Assembly: GCA_039545295.1 (NCBI GenBank)
Contig: BCIK01000010.1
Span: 724,160-788,159, forward strand
DNA length: 64,000 nucleotides
DNA from: Udeniomyces pyricola
Lineage: Eukaryota > Basidiomycota > Tremellomycetes > Cystofilobasidiales > Mrakiaceae
Direction of reading: 5' to 3'
The notes beneath the pieces are model-generated. The model made no database searches and was not told the DNA's origin. It saw only the letters and a list, made by a program, of their open reading frames with translations. Positions 23,133 through 34,894 of this stretch are shown piece after piece. A program made the position numbers and the translations under genes. Each line of letters starts with the position of its first letter. The stretch's first letter is position 1.

Positions 23133-24853
23133 TCATAATGCCCACTTCAGTCTTACCGACTGCTCAACGCCTTCCCCCGCCCACCGGTAGCCCTGGCTTG
23201 CAAAGTCTAGGTTTTCCCTTTCCTGTTTGAAGGCTTTGCTCAAATCAGCCGGTACAGGGGCTGATCCAGATGGAAGAGATCCGGCCAGTGAGGCCAACGA
23301 CGACGTTGCGTTGGGGTCCGGCCTCGGCAAGGGGTCCGACAAGAGAAGTCGAAAGACCGAGTTAAGGCCTACATCGTCACGAGTCGTACGTAACTTTGAC
23401 AGTCAGTCATCAGTGGAACTTGTTATGTCTCTCGGTATCGACCAAGACAGATCGCAGCACTTACCAAACAGGTTGAGGAAGTACCAAGAAAGAGCGGAGA
23501 CCCATCGGACATCTGCGGGCAAGAGGAATGACACGGGTCAGCCCAGCCCAAACTTGGTCGGACACGACACGCGAGAAAAGCGCAGCCCAGTCAGACATAT
23601 ATTTACCCATATCGGGCGTGGCAATATCCCGTTGTAGCATAGATTTAAATCCGAGAGTGAGTGGAAAGGGCAGCTTGACTGATGAATCGACCGAAAAGGG
23701 ATGTTAGGCTGTTTACCGCATATAGGGCCATGTGCAAAGCGAGCTCGCTGAAGTCCGCGCAACGGCCCTGATATCCAAGACAGAGAAGCAAACTCCAACA
23801 TACTGAGGATAAAGCCCGAAAAGAAAAAGTTGATCTACAAGAGTCAAGTGGCAGTGATAGAGACATGTACCGTCAGCGCTTGATCACTCCTATTTGGCAT
23901 TAGATCGTTCCTCTCCCGCGTTATGAGCGGCGCAGGTGATGTCGTTCCACGACTACTTACCCAGCCCATGATAAGGAAGTTGGGGACCATCATGATGCCT
24001 TGTTTCATCAGGCCCTCCTGCATGCCCTCCATCATCTCCATCGGGTTCGGCGGGGCAGCGGGTCCGTCAAGCTTGTCAATGAGTTCTCCCTGGCTGTTGA
24101 GCTTAGGCGGGTTTTTAAGATATCGACCGGTTTCAAACGCCGAAGATAGATGGGAGGACAGAGCTTGATAGGTCGACGGCGGCAGCGGAGATTGAGGAGC
24201 AGATTGTCGAAAAAGAGTGGAGCGCAGAAGTGCACGCCTGTGTTCCGGGCCGTGAGAGTGAGACGGGCGATTACATACGCAACGGCATGCGTTATGCAGA
24301 ACACTAGATCAGAATTGACACTCGAGTCCAGCTTCAGCTGCCTAGCGAAACGGATCAGGTACGCACGACTCTCGGACGGTCGCAATGGTCTGCTTCTTAG
24401 GCTGACCGTCCAGCAGCTGGGTGACATAGTGCCTCAAAACTCCGACCAGGATCTGTGAATGAGTTTTGTACATGCATCAAAATACTCGTTAGTACCTCCA
24501 GTGAGAAGACTGAGGCCGAGAACCCAAAGCTGAGACACGAACCATGCTGCAAATAGTATGGATATAGATGGCGGTTTGGAAGGAAGCGGAAGAGGGGAGA
24601 AAGGAGTTCAGTTGGTGATCTAAGCTGTGGCAGGTCGACGATTACAGAAGTCGTGGCTCAACCACTTACACGATTGTAATTGGGAAGAGAACCCAGTCCT
24701 GTGACGAAGTTGAGTGACGATGGGGGTCAGGATGAGAACGCTGCAAGGAAGCTGGGACGAAGCAGGGACATGTGCTGGGTTGGACGATATCGATGGGCGA
24801 GGAAAACAACATACGCGGATCTGGGGATCGAGATAAAGGTTAGGAGCAGGCAT
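23133..24853 (-). CDS. EMC3: ER membrane protein complex subunit 3
   Basis: A core subunit of the EMC insertase, distantly related to YidC/Oxa1, which inserts tail-anchored and multi-pass proteins into the ER. Exon 1 starts at ATG 24853 and reads LYLDPQIR, the family's opening LDxxIRxW-type segment. Exon 2 carries LILTPIVTQLRHR. Later exons carry RESRAYLIRFARQLKLDSSV (about 24.3-24.4 kb) and MEMMEGMQEGLMKQGIMMVP with NFLIMGWV (about 23.95-24.04 kb), the membrane-inserted Met-rich segment typical of this superfamily. The last exon reads ADLSKAFKQERENLDFASQG and ends VEQSVRLKWAL at TGA 23133-23135. About six to seven introns. The start is divergent from SUMO, sharing a 420-bp promoter region. 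Confidence 0.88.
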
Positions 24854-25272
24854 AGCTCCTTGACGTGCGAGGCTTGAGGGGGATGGTCAGAGTCGACTAC
24901 ACGGGCGGTGAAGATGGATATTGGATAGATGGGTTCGGAGCTGGATCGACGGGATGGGTCATTCAAGGTGCTTGGAATTGGGTCAATCACTGATCACCCG
25001 GTAGGACCATCTAGCTCCCAGACGTCAGACCACCTTGCTCACCGATCACCTACTGCCTGAGAATAAAATAAACAATAATATACAACTTATGTCAAGACCT
25101 ACTCAGTACACTCTCGCCTACTTTCCTCGTCATACCGTAATCGACCATCTTCTTCATTACTCGACCCCAGCATCCATCCCGCCTCGGGCTTTCACCTCAG
25201 CTTCCTCGCCGTCGTCTCGTCCACATTTATCCCAACCATTCAACCCAGACCAAACCAACTCACTCTATTACA
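24854..25272. promoter_or_regulatory. Shared divergent promoter region of EMC3 and SUMO
   Basis: These 419 bp separate the two opposed ATGs. It contains an A-rich segment at 25060-25085 and a C/T-rich leader just before the SUMO start (25130-25272). No individual factor site can be assigned. The role is inferred from position. Confidence 0.5.
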
Positions 25273-25950
25273 ATGTCACAAGAAGATGTTAAGCCGGATG
25301 GGTCCGTCGTTTGTGACGCGCGTGTCCTTCCTTCTTCCTCTTCTCCACAAGGCCACTGACGTTAGATCCTCTCACCTCCTTCGCTACCTTGGTCATCGTC
25401 CTTACTCTGTCCGTCTGGTTCTCAAGGGAAGAGCGGTTAGTTGTTTCATGCCCAGTCTTCTCAGGCTGTCTGCTGGGACGTCTGCAATCGACAAGCCTCC
25501 GCGCGTCTTGTCGGCTTCCAGGAAATACTGAACCTTGGTGCTCGTCACGCTTCTTCCTCTTGCTACTTTGATCTCTTACAGTAAAGTCACCATCAAAGTT
25601 GTCTATGGTCAAGATGAGTCGATCGTTTTCAGCATAAAGCGGACCAAGGCATTGGGCAAGATGTTTGCCGCCTTTCATTCGTCGCTCCAGGCCGCCCCAA
25701 GTGAGGCTTGGTCTCGTTTTCTCCCCCGGGACGTTGTCCCAATGATCCCATCGATTTGGTTTATCCAGAGGACTGACTCGATGCGTCAAACATTGGTCCG
25801 GCTCGCAACCTTTCAGATACCTATCGATTTACTTACGACGGCAAGCGACTGACGGCGGACGACACGCCCAAGATGCTCGAGATGGATACTGATGAGGACA
25901 ACCAGGTTGACGCACACGTCGTTCAGGTCGGTGGTGGACCAGCTATATAA
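25273..25950 (+). CDS. SMT3: SUMO (Smt3-type ubiquitin-like modifier)
   Basis: A small protein conjugated to lysines of nuclear and other proteins. Exon 1 is MSQEDVKPDG (25273-25301). After a roughly 280-nt intron the beta-grasp fold starts: KVTIKVVYGQDESIVFSIKR, then TKALGKMFAAFHSSLQ. A further intron or introns lie in 25690-25810. The next exon gives YRFTYDGKRLTADDTPKMLE and MDTDEDNQVDAHVVQVGGG. The protein ends GGGPAI and TAA 25948-25950, so a SUMO protease would have to remove a short tail to expose the di-Gly. The variable N-terminus is short, as usual. No VKxE self-sumoylation site is obvious in exon 1. Confidence 0.92.
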
Positions 25951-27090
25951 TCATACCGAGCGGGGCTCGTACGCGAGGGGTTTATCGTGGGATTCAGAGG
26001 GGAGGGCGGTGCGTGATGCAAAGATGTTGTAATTTTCGGCATGTCTTCCTTATAAATCATGACAACTGGCTTGGGGGTTGAATAATGAGTGGGCTAGATG
26101 ATGGCGGAGGAGGCCTCATATAGAGGGGAAAGGGGATTGACCTTTGCGTGCGAATTCAATGTGGCTTGGATCAATCGATCAGTACAAGCCCGTACAGTTA
26201 ATTGATCAAATACTTGCAAGTACTATCGACAGTAAAACCGCGTGTGCGCGACGACGGTGGCCAGCTGGGTCCCACGCACATCGCGTCTGGACTAGTTCTC
26301 GCGATCGTCAACAAAAAGCCCAACCAGGAAAGTAGACGTATGTCGACAACAGCCCCAGCTTTGCAAGGCAAACAAAAGCAGTCGTAGTAGGAGTGTTTCT
26401 ATTGGGATGGATAGATATCAATTATTTTGTGGTACATCGAGGGATCAAGCGCCTCGCTTATGGCTCAAGATGCACTGGTGGAATATATGATGTATGAGGA
26501 ATGATATGGTTACGATGTTACGTGTAGGAATATGCGATGATGGTATTGGATCTGGTTGGCTGGATGGAATGTGGGCGAAGGGATATATGATGTATAGCCG
26601 GACGTTGTATGTGGGATGGACTGCAGCAGATGAAACTGATGATGATATATATATGTATATATGTATATATGTATATATGTATATATGTATATATGTGTAT
26701 GGTGGGGATGATGTGGCGTCGACGAGCAACTGGTGGTGTCTCTGATGAAAAGTTTGAATTCCATTCCAATCGGTCAGCCCCACTTGGGTCCACCACAATT
26801 TCCTCTCCACGCCTGCTTTCCCTTTCCACCACCTCCTTCCCCCTTTCCCCCTTCCCCCCCCACCCTTCCTCTTTCTCTTCTTCTTCCCCCCTCCCCTCCC
26901 CTTCCTTTCTCTCTCCCTCTCTCCGTCCCGCCCTTTCCCTCCCACTCTCCGCCCAGCAGTCAGGCATCTCCCTGTCTCTCCGACCTCACCTTCCTTCCGC
27001 TTCTCCCTCGCCCCCTTCGCGCGCGCCCCCGCTACCCTCCCTCCAACTACCTCCTTCCCACAAATCCTCCCCCCCTCCCTCCTTCCGACC
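25951..27090. promoter_or_regulatory. eEF3 upstream region: octamer microsatellite and pyrimidine-rich leader
   Basis: This 1.1-kb stretch has SUMO 3' sequence, then a TATATGTA octamer array (26646-26700). From about 26800 to 27090 the plus strand is almost pure C/T. Long CT tracts just upstream of the start codon are a well-known trait of highly expressed fungal genes and fit eEF3. The 288-residue antisense frame across it is a by-product of this composition. Confidence 0.65.
26646..26700. repeat. TATATGTA octamer microsatellite
   Basis: Six near-perfect copies of an 8-bp unit followed by TGTATGG. The same unit occurs at 8903-8955. Confidence 0.9.
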
Positions 27091-30000
27091 ATGTCCTCCC
27101 CCATCCCCGACTTGCTCGCTTCCCTCCAGGGAGCCAAGGATGCCACCCAGGCCAAGGGCAAGGCTGACGAGCTTTCGCTTGCCATCAAGCGATCTTCTAT
27201 CACGACGCTCGCCTCCAACGGTGTCCTCGACACCCTCACCACCTGGACGGCCTCCAAGGTCGAACAGGACCGACTCAACGCCTCCATCACCCTCGGTCGC
27301 CTCATCGTCAACCTTGGTCATGGCGCCGAGCCCGTCTTCCTTGACATGCTCCCCATCCTTTTCAACCTTCTCAACGACAAGGTCGCCGCCGTCAGGACCA
27401 CGTCCCAGACGGCTATCAACTCGTTCGTCAAGCTCTGCCCTCCCGAGGCCACGAGGCAGGTCTTCAACGTCCTCAGGGAGAGCCTCGACAACCCCAAGGG
27501 CTGGAGGGGTCAGATCGGTGTCCTCAAGGCCATGGACGGCATGGTCAAGGAAACCTCAGTCGAGCACGTCGCGCTCGAGCTTGGAGCTACGATCCCTCTG
27601 ATTGAGCATGCCATGCACGACACCAAGGCCGAGGTTAGTTCCCATCCTTGGTTGTTCAAACTAGCCGTCTCCCATTCGCCCACTTCCTTTCACCTTTCGA
27701 TTCCGTGTTACTCTGCTCGTCTGCATCACCTATCGTCTTGGCTGTCGCTTCGCGTCTTTCGATTCATCTTGCATGTCTTGCTTTCGGCCTACACCGTATC
27801 GCACCGTTTAGCATGTACGGGGTGTGGTTCCTCCATTGACGCACGCGCACTGCCTTACCTTCTTGAATATTTGCGTTTCCTCCTGTCCCCTTTCACCTAG
27901 GTTGCCACCGCGGCCAAAAAGACTGCCCGAAACCTCACCGGCACTCTCTACAACCCGGACCTCAAGCCCCATACCGACAAGCTTGTCGATGCTATGGCCT
28001 CGCCTGCCGCTGTTCCCGCGACTATCAAAGCGCTTTCTTCGACCACCTTTGTCTCCGAGGTCAATGCTCCCGTTCTCGCCGTCATGGTTCCTCTTCTCAT
28101 TCGAGCGCTCAAGGAGCGATCGACCGACACGACCCGTATGACTTGCATCGTCATCTCCAACTTGGTCAAGCTTGTCAGGGACCCAACTGTCGCCGCCACC
28201 TACCTTGGTGTTCTCGTCCCAGGTGTTACTAACGTTGCCGAGGGGGCTGCCTTCCCCGAGGTTCGTCTGTGTCCTTTCCTTCTCATTGTCTCTCCCCTAT
28301 CCTTCGTTTCTGTATGTTTTTCTCGACTGCGACTGATCTTGGATCGTCACGCTACAGGTCCGAGCATTCGCCAAGACTGCCCAGGAAACGCTTGCAAAGT
28401 CGGGTGCTTCTGCTGACTCCAAGCCCCCCGCCCCGCGAGACATCCCGGCCGCCACTGTCAACGCCCTCAATATCCTCCTCCCTACGCTTCCAATCGCCAA
28501 CCTGCCTATCAAAGTCACCGAGCTTCCGCTTTCCAAAGCCCTTCCCAACGAGCCTATCCTCTCAGCCATCCTCGAGTATGTTGGTGGCATGGTTGCTGAC
28601 CTTGCCGACGACCGCAACTTCAACAAAGAGGCTTGGGAGTCGAGGGCGCTTGGTCCTTACCTGCAGTGGTTTACTGGAGGCAAGACCGAGGGCAAGGAGG
28701 TCGCTTGCAAGTCACTTGAAGCCTTCATCGAAGCTGACAAGGTACGCGAACCTTGCTTTTTCTTCTTTTCTTTCTGAGCAGAATGAGCGTGTCTCATGTC
28801 ATCCCTCACTAACTCGGTGTTGCCCTTCATGTTCGTCTCCATAGCAACGGTTCGCCCCTGACGAGGTCGACGACGGTTCTGAGGGAGAGCTCCTTTGTAA
28901 CATCATGTTCTCGCTTGCCTACGGAGGTCTTCTTCTTCTCAATCACACCAAGCTCCGACTTCACCGTGGACACCGATACGGTATCTGCGCCGGTAACGGA
29001 CAAGGAAAATCCACTCTCATGAAGGCTATTCGAGACGGCAAGGTACGATCTCCAAAGTGCTTCTGAGGCTTGGGTATCTGGGAGGACTAACGCTGACACG
29101 CATACTCTTCTTCGCTTTGTTTTCGCGTTTCTCGCGTGCAGGTCGAGGGTTTCCCCACCCAGGATCAACTCCGGACCATCATGGTCGAGCATGCTCTCCA
29201 AGGCGAAGACACTGGCGCCTGCATTCTTGACTTTGTTGCTTCCGGTGAGTTGATGTCTCCAGTCTTTCGGTCCATGCCTCTCAAACTGACCTTGCGTCTC
29301 TATTCGATTTTCTGTCTGCAGATCCCAATCTTGCCAAGGTCGAAAAGTCCAAGATCGCTGAGACTCTGCGAGAGGTTGGCTTCACTGACGAGAAGCAGGC
29401 CGATGCCGTCGGATCTCTTTCTGGAGGATGGAAGATGAAGCTTGAGCTTGCTCGAGCGATGCTCATTGGAGCCGACATCTTGCTTCTCGATGAGCCTACC
29501 AACCATCTTGGTCCGTCCTGCCCCAAACCTTTTCTCATTCACCCCTCCTAGCGGAAAGCTGATGGTTGTCTTTCGTTCTTTGCGCTTGTCAGATGTTGGA
29601 TCCGTCGCCTGGCTCGAGCGATACCTTGTCTCCAAAACCGAAGTCACCTGCCTTATCGTCTCCCATGACTCCGGTTTCTTGGATAACGTTTGCACGGACA
29701 TCGTTCGTACTGTCTCGTACTGTCCCCCTCCCCCCTTTGTTGAATTACCCATAGCACTGGCTCATGATTGGTTACACACTCTAGATCCACTACGAGCAAA
29801 AGAAGCTCGCTTATTACAAGGGCAACCTCTCCAAGTTTGTTGAGCGAGTTCCTGAGGCCAAGTCGTACTACACTCTCGCCGCCACTTCGATTAAGTCAGT
29901 TGTCCCTGCTCTTTGCTTTCGAGCTCGCCTCTGAAACCGTATAATCTTTTTGTGGTCAATAGTCCGTGAGACTCATCTTTCTCGTGAATTTTTTGCTCCT

Positions 30001-31777
30001 CTTCCCTTCGTCTTTGCCTAGGTTCACTTTCCCGCCCCCCGGATCTCTCATGGGGGTCAGGTCTAACACTCGAGCCATCATGAAGCTCACTCACTGCACG
30101 TTCACCTATCCCGGAGCTCCTCGACCTCAGCTTCACGACGTCTCGTGTTCTCTCACGCTCTCGTCTCGAGTCGGAATTCTCGGTCCTAACGGAGCTGGCA
30201 AGAGTACCCTCATCAAACTTCTCACCGGAGAGACCATCCCTCAAGAGGGCAAAGTCGAGAAACACCCTGCGCTTCGAGTTGGTTATGTCGCCCAGCACGC
30301 TTTCCATCATCTGGAGCAGCATCTCGAGAAGACCCCCGTCGCCTACATGTATGTCCCGATTCGTCAAACTCAGTCAATGCGTTCTGCCTTTGGGCTTTGA
30401 GGGCTATTCTCACCCATTCGTGTTCTTTCGTTACATTCAGCCAATGGCGATTCCAGGACGGCCACGATCGAGAGGTCTTGGAAAAGGCCACCCGAGTCCT
30501 CTCCGAGGAGGACAAGGCTCAGATGGAAATTCCGATCACCGGCAAGACCGGCGAGCAGAGGAAGATTCAGATGTTGATGGGTCGACAGAAGTTGAAGAAG
30601 GTATGGATCGCGTTACCATCGTTTTCTGTGTCCATAATGCACCCGCTCATATATTGGGTGGCATATCTATTTCCTCTCTTGTGACAGACTTTCCAATACG
30701 AGGTCAAATGGCGAGGTCTCGATCACAAGAACAACACCTGGTTGCCCCGAGACCAGCTCGTCGATGCTGGATTCGCCAAGATCGTCCAACAATTTGATGA
30801 CATCGAGTCCTCGCGAGGTACGTGGTCTATTCCAAGTAAACTCTTTTCTGATCCTCGCTGACTTGTACATGTGGCTTGGTTACTCGCCATCGTGTAGAGG
30901 GTGCCGGTACGCGAGACAACGCTGCTCACCTCATCAAGAAGCACCTCGAAGACGTCGGTCTCGAAGGCGACCATGCTATGTACTCTGAAATCAAGGGTCT
31001 CTCTGGAGGACAGAAGGTCAAGGTTGTCATTGCCGCCACCCTTTGGAACAACCCTCAGGTCCTCATCCTGGACGAGCCCACCAACTTGTACGTCGACTGC
31101 CAATGCCGTGGACTTACGCGAAGCTCGCATGATTTTGAAACTCTCCTAACTTGTTCGAGTTGTTTGTCTCCTTTCTTTATCCTCCCTTCTCTTTTTTGGC
31201 CTCTTCTTTGTCATCTCTTGCTTTTTCTCGCTCGCCTGCTCAGCTTGGACCGAGAGGCCCTCGGTGGACTCTCTGTTGCCATTCGAGACTGGGGAGGTGC
31301 CGTCTGCATCATTTCGCACAACATGGAGTTCGTCAATGCTCTCTGCCCTGAAATCTGGAATGTCGATGCTGGCCGCCTCACCCATAAGGGTAAGGTTGCC
31401 CTTGTCGAGGATGCGTTTGCGGACTCTGCCAACCCGTCGGCTGCAGCCTCTGCTGCCGCATCGACCGCTGCATCGGCCATTCCGTCCCGTGTCGGCTCGC
31501 GCATCGGCTCGCGAGGATCTTCGGCTGCTACGACCCCTGCCGGCTCGGGCGACGAAAGCGAGGTTATCACCAAGGTCAGGACCAAGAAGAAGAAGATGTC
31601 CAGGAACGAACTTAAAGCTCAGGAAGTCAGGAGGCAGCAACGAGTAAGTCGTCGTCCTTGGCTAGGTTAATCATGGCCGAGATTTGTCGCTGACGCTATG
31701 CTGTCCTCGGTGTTTGAAAGAAATTGCACTGGCTCTCGTACGGTGGTGAGAGGGAACCGGACACCGACGATGAATAG
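27091..31777 (+). CDS. YEF3: Translation elongation factor 3 (ABC-F ATPase)
   Basis: Fungal eEF3, which binds ribosomes and uses ATP to help release E-site tRNA. The first exons read 27091-27633, 27901-28260 and 28358-28741, and about ten more follow. The order is an N-terminal HEAT-repeat region ([20 protein letters not shown] onward), a four-helix region, ABC1 with Walker A GNGQGKST (from 28992), [15 protein letters not shown] and [12 protein letters not shown], then ABC2 with Walker [10 protein letters not shown] (from 30182). A chromodomain-like insertion in ABC2 reads [20 protein letters not shown] (about 30.69-30.76 kb), specific to eEF3. [13 protein letters not shown] and [15 protein letters not shown] follow. 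The C-terminus is Ser/Ala-rich then basic ([20 protein letters not shown]) and ends at TAG 31775-31777. Full length and apparently intact. Confidence 0.96.
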
Positions 31778-32542
31778 CGAGGGCTTGCCGACAAGTTGAT
31801 CAGTAGAATCGCCTTTTCTAGGGTTTTCTGCTTTTCTTCCGCTTTCGCTTCGTGTTCCGACCTGACTCCTTCGTCTTTCTCAACTAGATCTCGTCTTTGT
31901 CCATACATCTTTTACTTGTTTCCCCGTGCCCGCATAGTGCACATCGCGTGTTCTAGTGACCATTGCTCTTGCAGTCAGCTTTCTGTTTTCTGCGTTTTTT
32001 TTTTATATCCCTTTCCTTCTTTTCTTACTACTTTCCTTACACTCCTTCTTATCCTCCTCATTTCTCCTTTCCTTGGTTTGCCACCCATCCATGATGTTTT
32101 CGCCATGATGTACGAAGCTGCAGCCTAAGACTGACGGAAGCGTTGGTGTGCGAAACACATTGCGGGTGCATTCTGCAGCACGTTACTTTTATACGTAACA
32201 TATAACATATACGCTACTGATGATCAGTCTTGGGTATTTCGAGTCTAGCCCAGACAAGCTCGGATCTCGTCAATCTCGACGTTGAGTTTTCTTTGCGATC
32301 ACGAGCACGTTCACTCAGCCTCGCTGCGCGCGTCGACGAGTTCACTCTGTCTCACGGCCTCACTGCAAGGTGGAAGGTGTAAGCTGCAAGCTGCAAGCTC
32401 AGGCGCTGATCATCAATCAGGCTCGCTGCCCCAACAACTACACCCAGCCTTGTCTCATTCTCCCTCAACGTCGTCATCTTCCCATCGCATTTCGTTTCTG
32501 CTATTCTCTCCACGTTTCCTCGACCAGGCTTCCCTCGACATC
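31778..32542. other. Spacer, T/C-rich
   Basis: About 765 bp lie between eEF3 and TSC13 (same strand). The plus strand is T- and C-rich (a T run at 31996-32004) and likely holds the eEF3 3' UTR and the TSC13 promoter. No coding signal. Confidence 0.5.
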
Positions 32543-34355
32543 ATGGTCCAAATCTCCATCCGACACCGTAGCTCGTCCAAGCAAGCAAGCACACAATCAA
32601 CCAAGCCGGCCATCTCTATCGATTTCCCCGCTCGCCATCCGTCCAAAGTATCGGTCGACGACGTCAAGCATGCCATCGAGGCAAAGTTCCCAAAGGTATG
32701 CATTTGGCCACGCCAAACTGACAGTATGACCTTCTATGGGCCCATCATTCAACTTCACTCAACGTCTTCTCTGTTTTGTCCCTCGTGCTCAGCTCGAGCT
32801 CAACCGGCAAAGACTAACGACCGATGACAACCGCGTCCTCGCCGACGGTCATCAAACTTTGAGTGACTTCAACGTTGGCGAGAATGGAGTCCTCTATCTC
32901 AAGGATCTTGGCCGACAGGTTTCTTGGCGAACAGTTTTCCTGGTGGAGTATGTAAGTTGCGCGAACCATACCAACAATCCGTTGTGACGAAAGGATTACG
33001 AGCTCTCAACCCAGATCAACTTATGTCTATTCTTTCCTTGCGGCTGAATGTGCAGGCTGGACCTCTCTTCATCCACCCGGTTTTCTACATTTTTGGCAAC
33101 CAGATATATGGTGCCCTTTTCAAAGTCATTGGCGAGGAAATGGTACCTTTCGAGCATTCTCAGCTTCAAAGGTATATCTCGTCAATGCGTCTGTAACCCC
33201 TTCCCCCAAACTTCTTCCCATCTTGCTGATCTTACCGTCTCACATATCCTTCGGTCCCTAGGGTCGCCCTTCTTCTCGTGCTTTTGCATTTCGTAAAGAG
33301 GGAGTTAGAGACCATATTGTGGGTTCATTACATCTTTGGCTGGCGAATACCGCTCTGCACCGGAACGCTGACGCAACAACCGGTCTTCTTAGTGTACACC
33401 GGTTCTCGAACGCCACAATGCCATTCTTCAACATCTTCAAAAAGTACGGAACCTACTTTGTAGTGTCCTGTCATACTGATTTTCGTAGGCTGTCTAACTG
33501 AAACACATTTCGTAACCACCATGATTATTTCTAGCTCTGCCCATTACCATCTCTTGTCCGGTAGATATGTCTCTTGCTCCAGGTCTGTATTTCATCTCCC
33601 CTATCGAAGAAGATCCGTTGACTCATGCCTCGCTATCTCACTTGACAGGTGTTTTGCTGTCGTTCGGACTATACGGCCCCTGGAACTCTCCGGCCCATCT
33701 CACGCGGTTTTCTGAGTCCTCTTTCTCCACCCTCAAGGCCTCTCATGCTTGGATTGGGTTCTGGGCGGTTGTCATCATGGTACGCTCAGCCGCTCATCGC
33801 TCACTGTATATGCCTCGTCATCAACTCTCGCCGCGCTTGTCGACAATGCGGACATACTCACTTGCTTACACGAATGGTTTACGTGACATCAGTGGGCCGA
33901 AGCGTCCAACCTGGCCACGCACCTAAACTTGCGATCGCTTCGACCCTCGGACGGCTCAAAGAAGCGCTCAATCCCTCGCGGCTACGGCTTCGATCTCGTT
34001 TCATGCGCCAACTACTTTTTCGAGGCCCTTGTCTGGGTTGGATTTACTGTCATGACGGGCAGTATCTGTGGTGAGTACCATAACTTCAACACCAACGGTC
34101 ATTTGTCCTCGTACGCGACGAGCCAAACTGATGTTGCGTTGCACCTTGCTCCTTTCCCGCTACCCGCCCTTCCTGGTTGTGATTTGTTTCTACTTTAACT
34201 CATTCCTCCAATGGTACATATGTATAGCCGGTATCTTTACTGCTGTCAGCGTGGGTCAAATGATGGTGTGGGCTAGCAAGAAACACAGGAACTACAAGCG
34301 GGAGTTTGGCAAGGAATACCCCAAGAGGAAAGCCATGATTCCATACATTTTCTGA
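32543..34355 (+). CDS. TSC13: Very-long-chain enoyl-CoA reductase
   Basis: The last enzyme of the ER fatty-acid elongation cycle. It reduces trans-2-enoyl-CoA with NADPH to make very-long-chain fatty acids for sphingolipids. Start ATG is at 32543 (MVQISIRHRSSSKQ). The N-terminal ubiquitin-like fold follows, ending in LYLKDLGRQVSWRTVFLVEY (about 32.9 kb). Next come AGPLFIHPVFY, VKRELETI and VHRFSNATMPFFNIFKK (33.39-33.44 kb), equal to the family's VHRFSHGTMPLxNIFKN, then IPRGYGFDLVSCANYFFEAL and VWVGFTVMTGSIC. The end is MMVWASKKHRNYKREFGKEY followed by P, basic residues and IPYIF, stop at 34353-34355. The GYGFDLVSCANYxxE segment carries the residues implicated in catalysis in this family. About six to seven introns. 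Confidence 0.92.
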
Positions 34356-34890
34356 AGGGATTTCACTCGCAAGAGTGGGTTGTCTTTGGTTACATGTAGA
34401 CTCAGAGGAGGGTGTTTAGTCGGGACATTGGGGTCCAGGTAGCGTAAGCTCGTATTTCTTCAGATCCATCTTATAAGATAAAAGAGTCGATCAGACGTAA
34501 GCCGATATGTAGATATGCATGAACTGGCGTCCCTCTTGGAACGTCTCCGATCAGTTCTACCATTTGCCTCCAATTGAAAACCAAATTGATAATTGATTTC
34601 ATTCGAGTCGGGTTGTTGAACGTTGAACGTCGATTGCTCTTGAGGCTGATATCGACGCCACATTGATTAATGATGCGCACGCGAGCGTACTATTCATCAA
34701 ATCATTGTTACTGCGATTATATATCCGTCTGAACGCGTTTCTTCTCCCAACGAGTCGACCGACCCAATCGATCCTTCCACCGACCGGCAACCGGCGACCT
34801 GCCTGCTCTCCCAATTCGATCTGTGCCCGTCACTTGCGTCACTCGTCCCATCTCCCATCTCGACATCTCCGGCATGAGCTCGGTTGGCCC
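34356..34890. promoter_or_regulatory. Spacer and 5' leader of the peroxin gene, with a uORF
   Basis: These 535 bp separate TSC13 from the peroxin gene. The frame upstream of ATG 34891 is open but has no in-frame ATG, so translation should start at 34891. A six-codon uORF lies at 34874-34894 and overlaps the main start (see the uORF entry). Confidence 0.55.
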
Positions 34891-34894
34891 ATGA
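34874..34894 (+). promoter_or_regulatory. Six-codon uORF overlapping the main start codon
   Basis: ATG 34874-34876 opens a frame of six codons (MSSVGP) whose stop TGA (34892-34894) overlaps the next ATG (34891-34893) as ATGA. The codons are read directly. A ribosome ending here is placed on the main start, an arrangement that can allow termination-reinitiation or repress translation. Confidence 0.55.

Noticed and set aside
22834..23145. Separate small gene after EMC3
   Set aside because: The minus-strand frame overlaps EMC3's end and lacks recognisable features. It is more likely 3' UTR, or at most an alternative EMC3 tail through a very short intron.
26445..27311. 288-codon minus-strand frame across the eEF3 start
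   Set aside because: It is antisense to the C/T-rich leader and the first eEF3 exon. Translation is Arg/Gly/Lys low complexity and microsatellite (IYIYTYIHIY), a compositional artefact.
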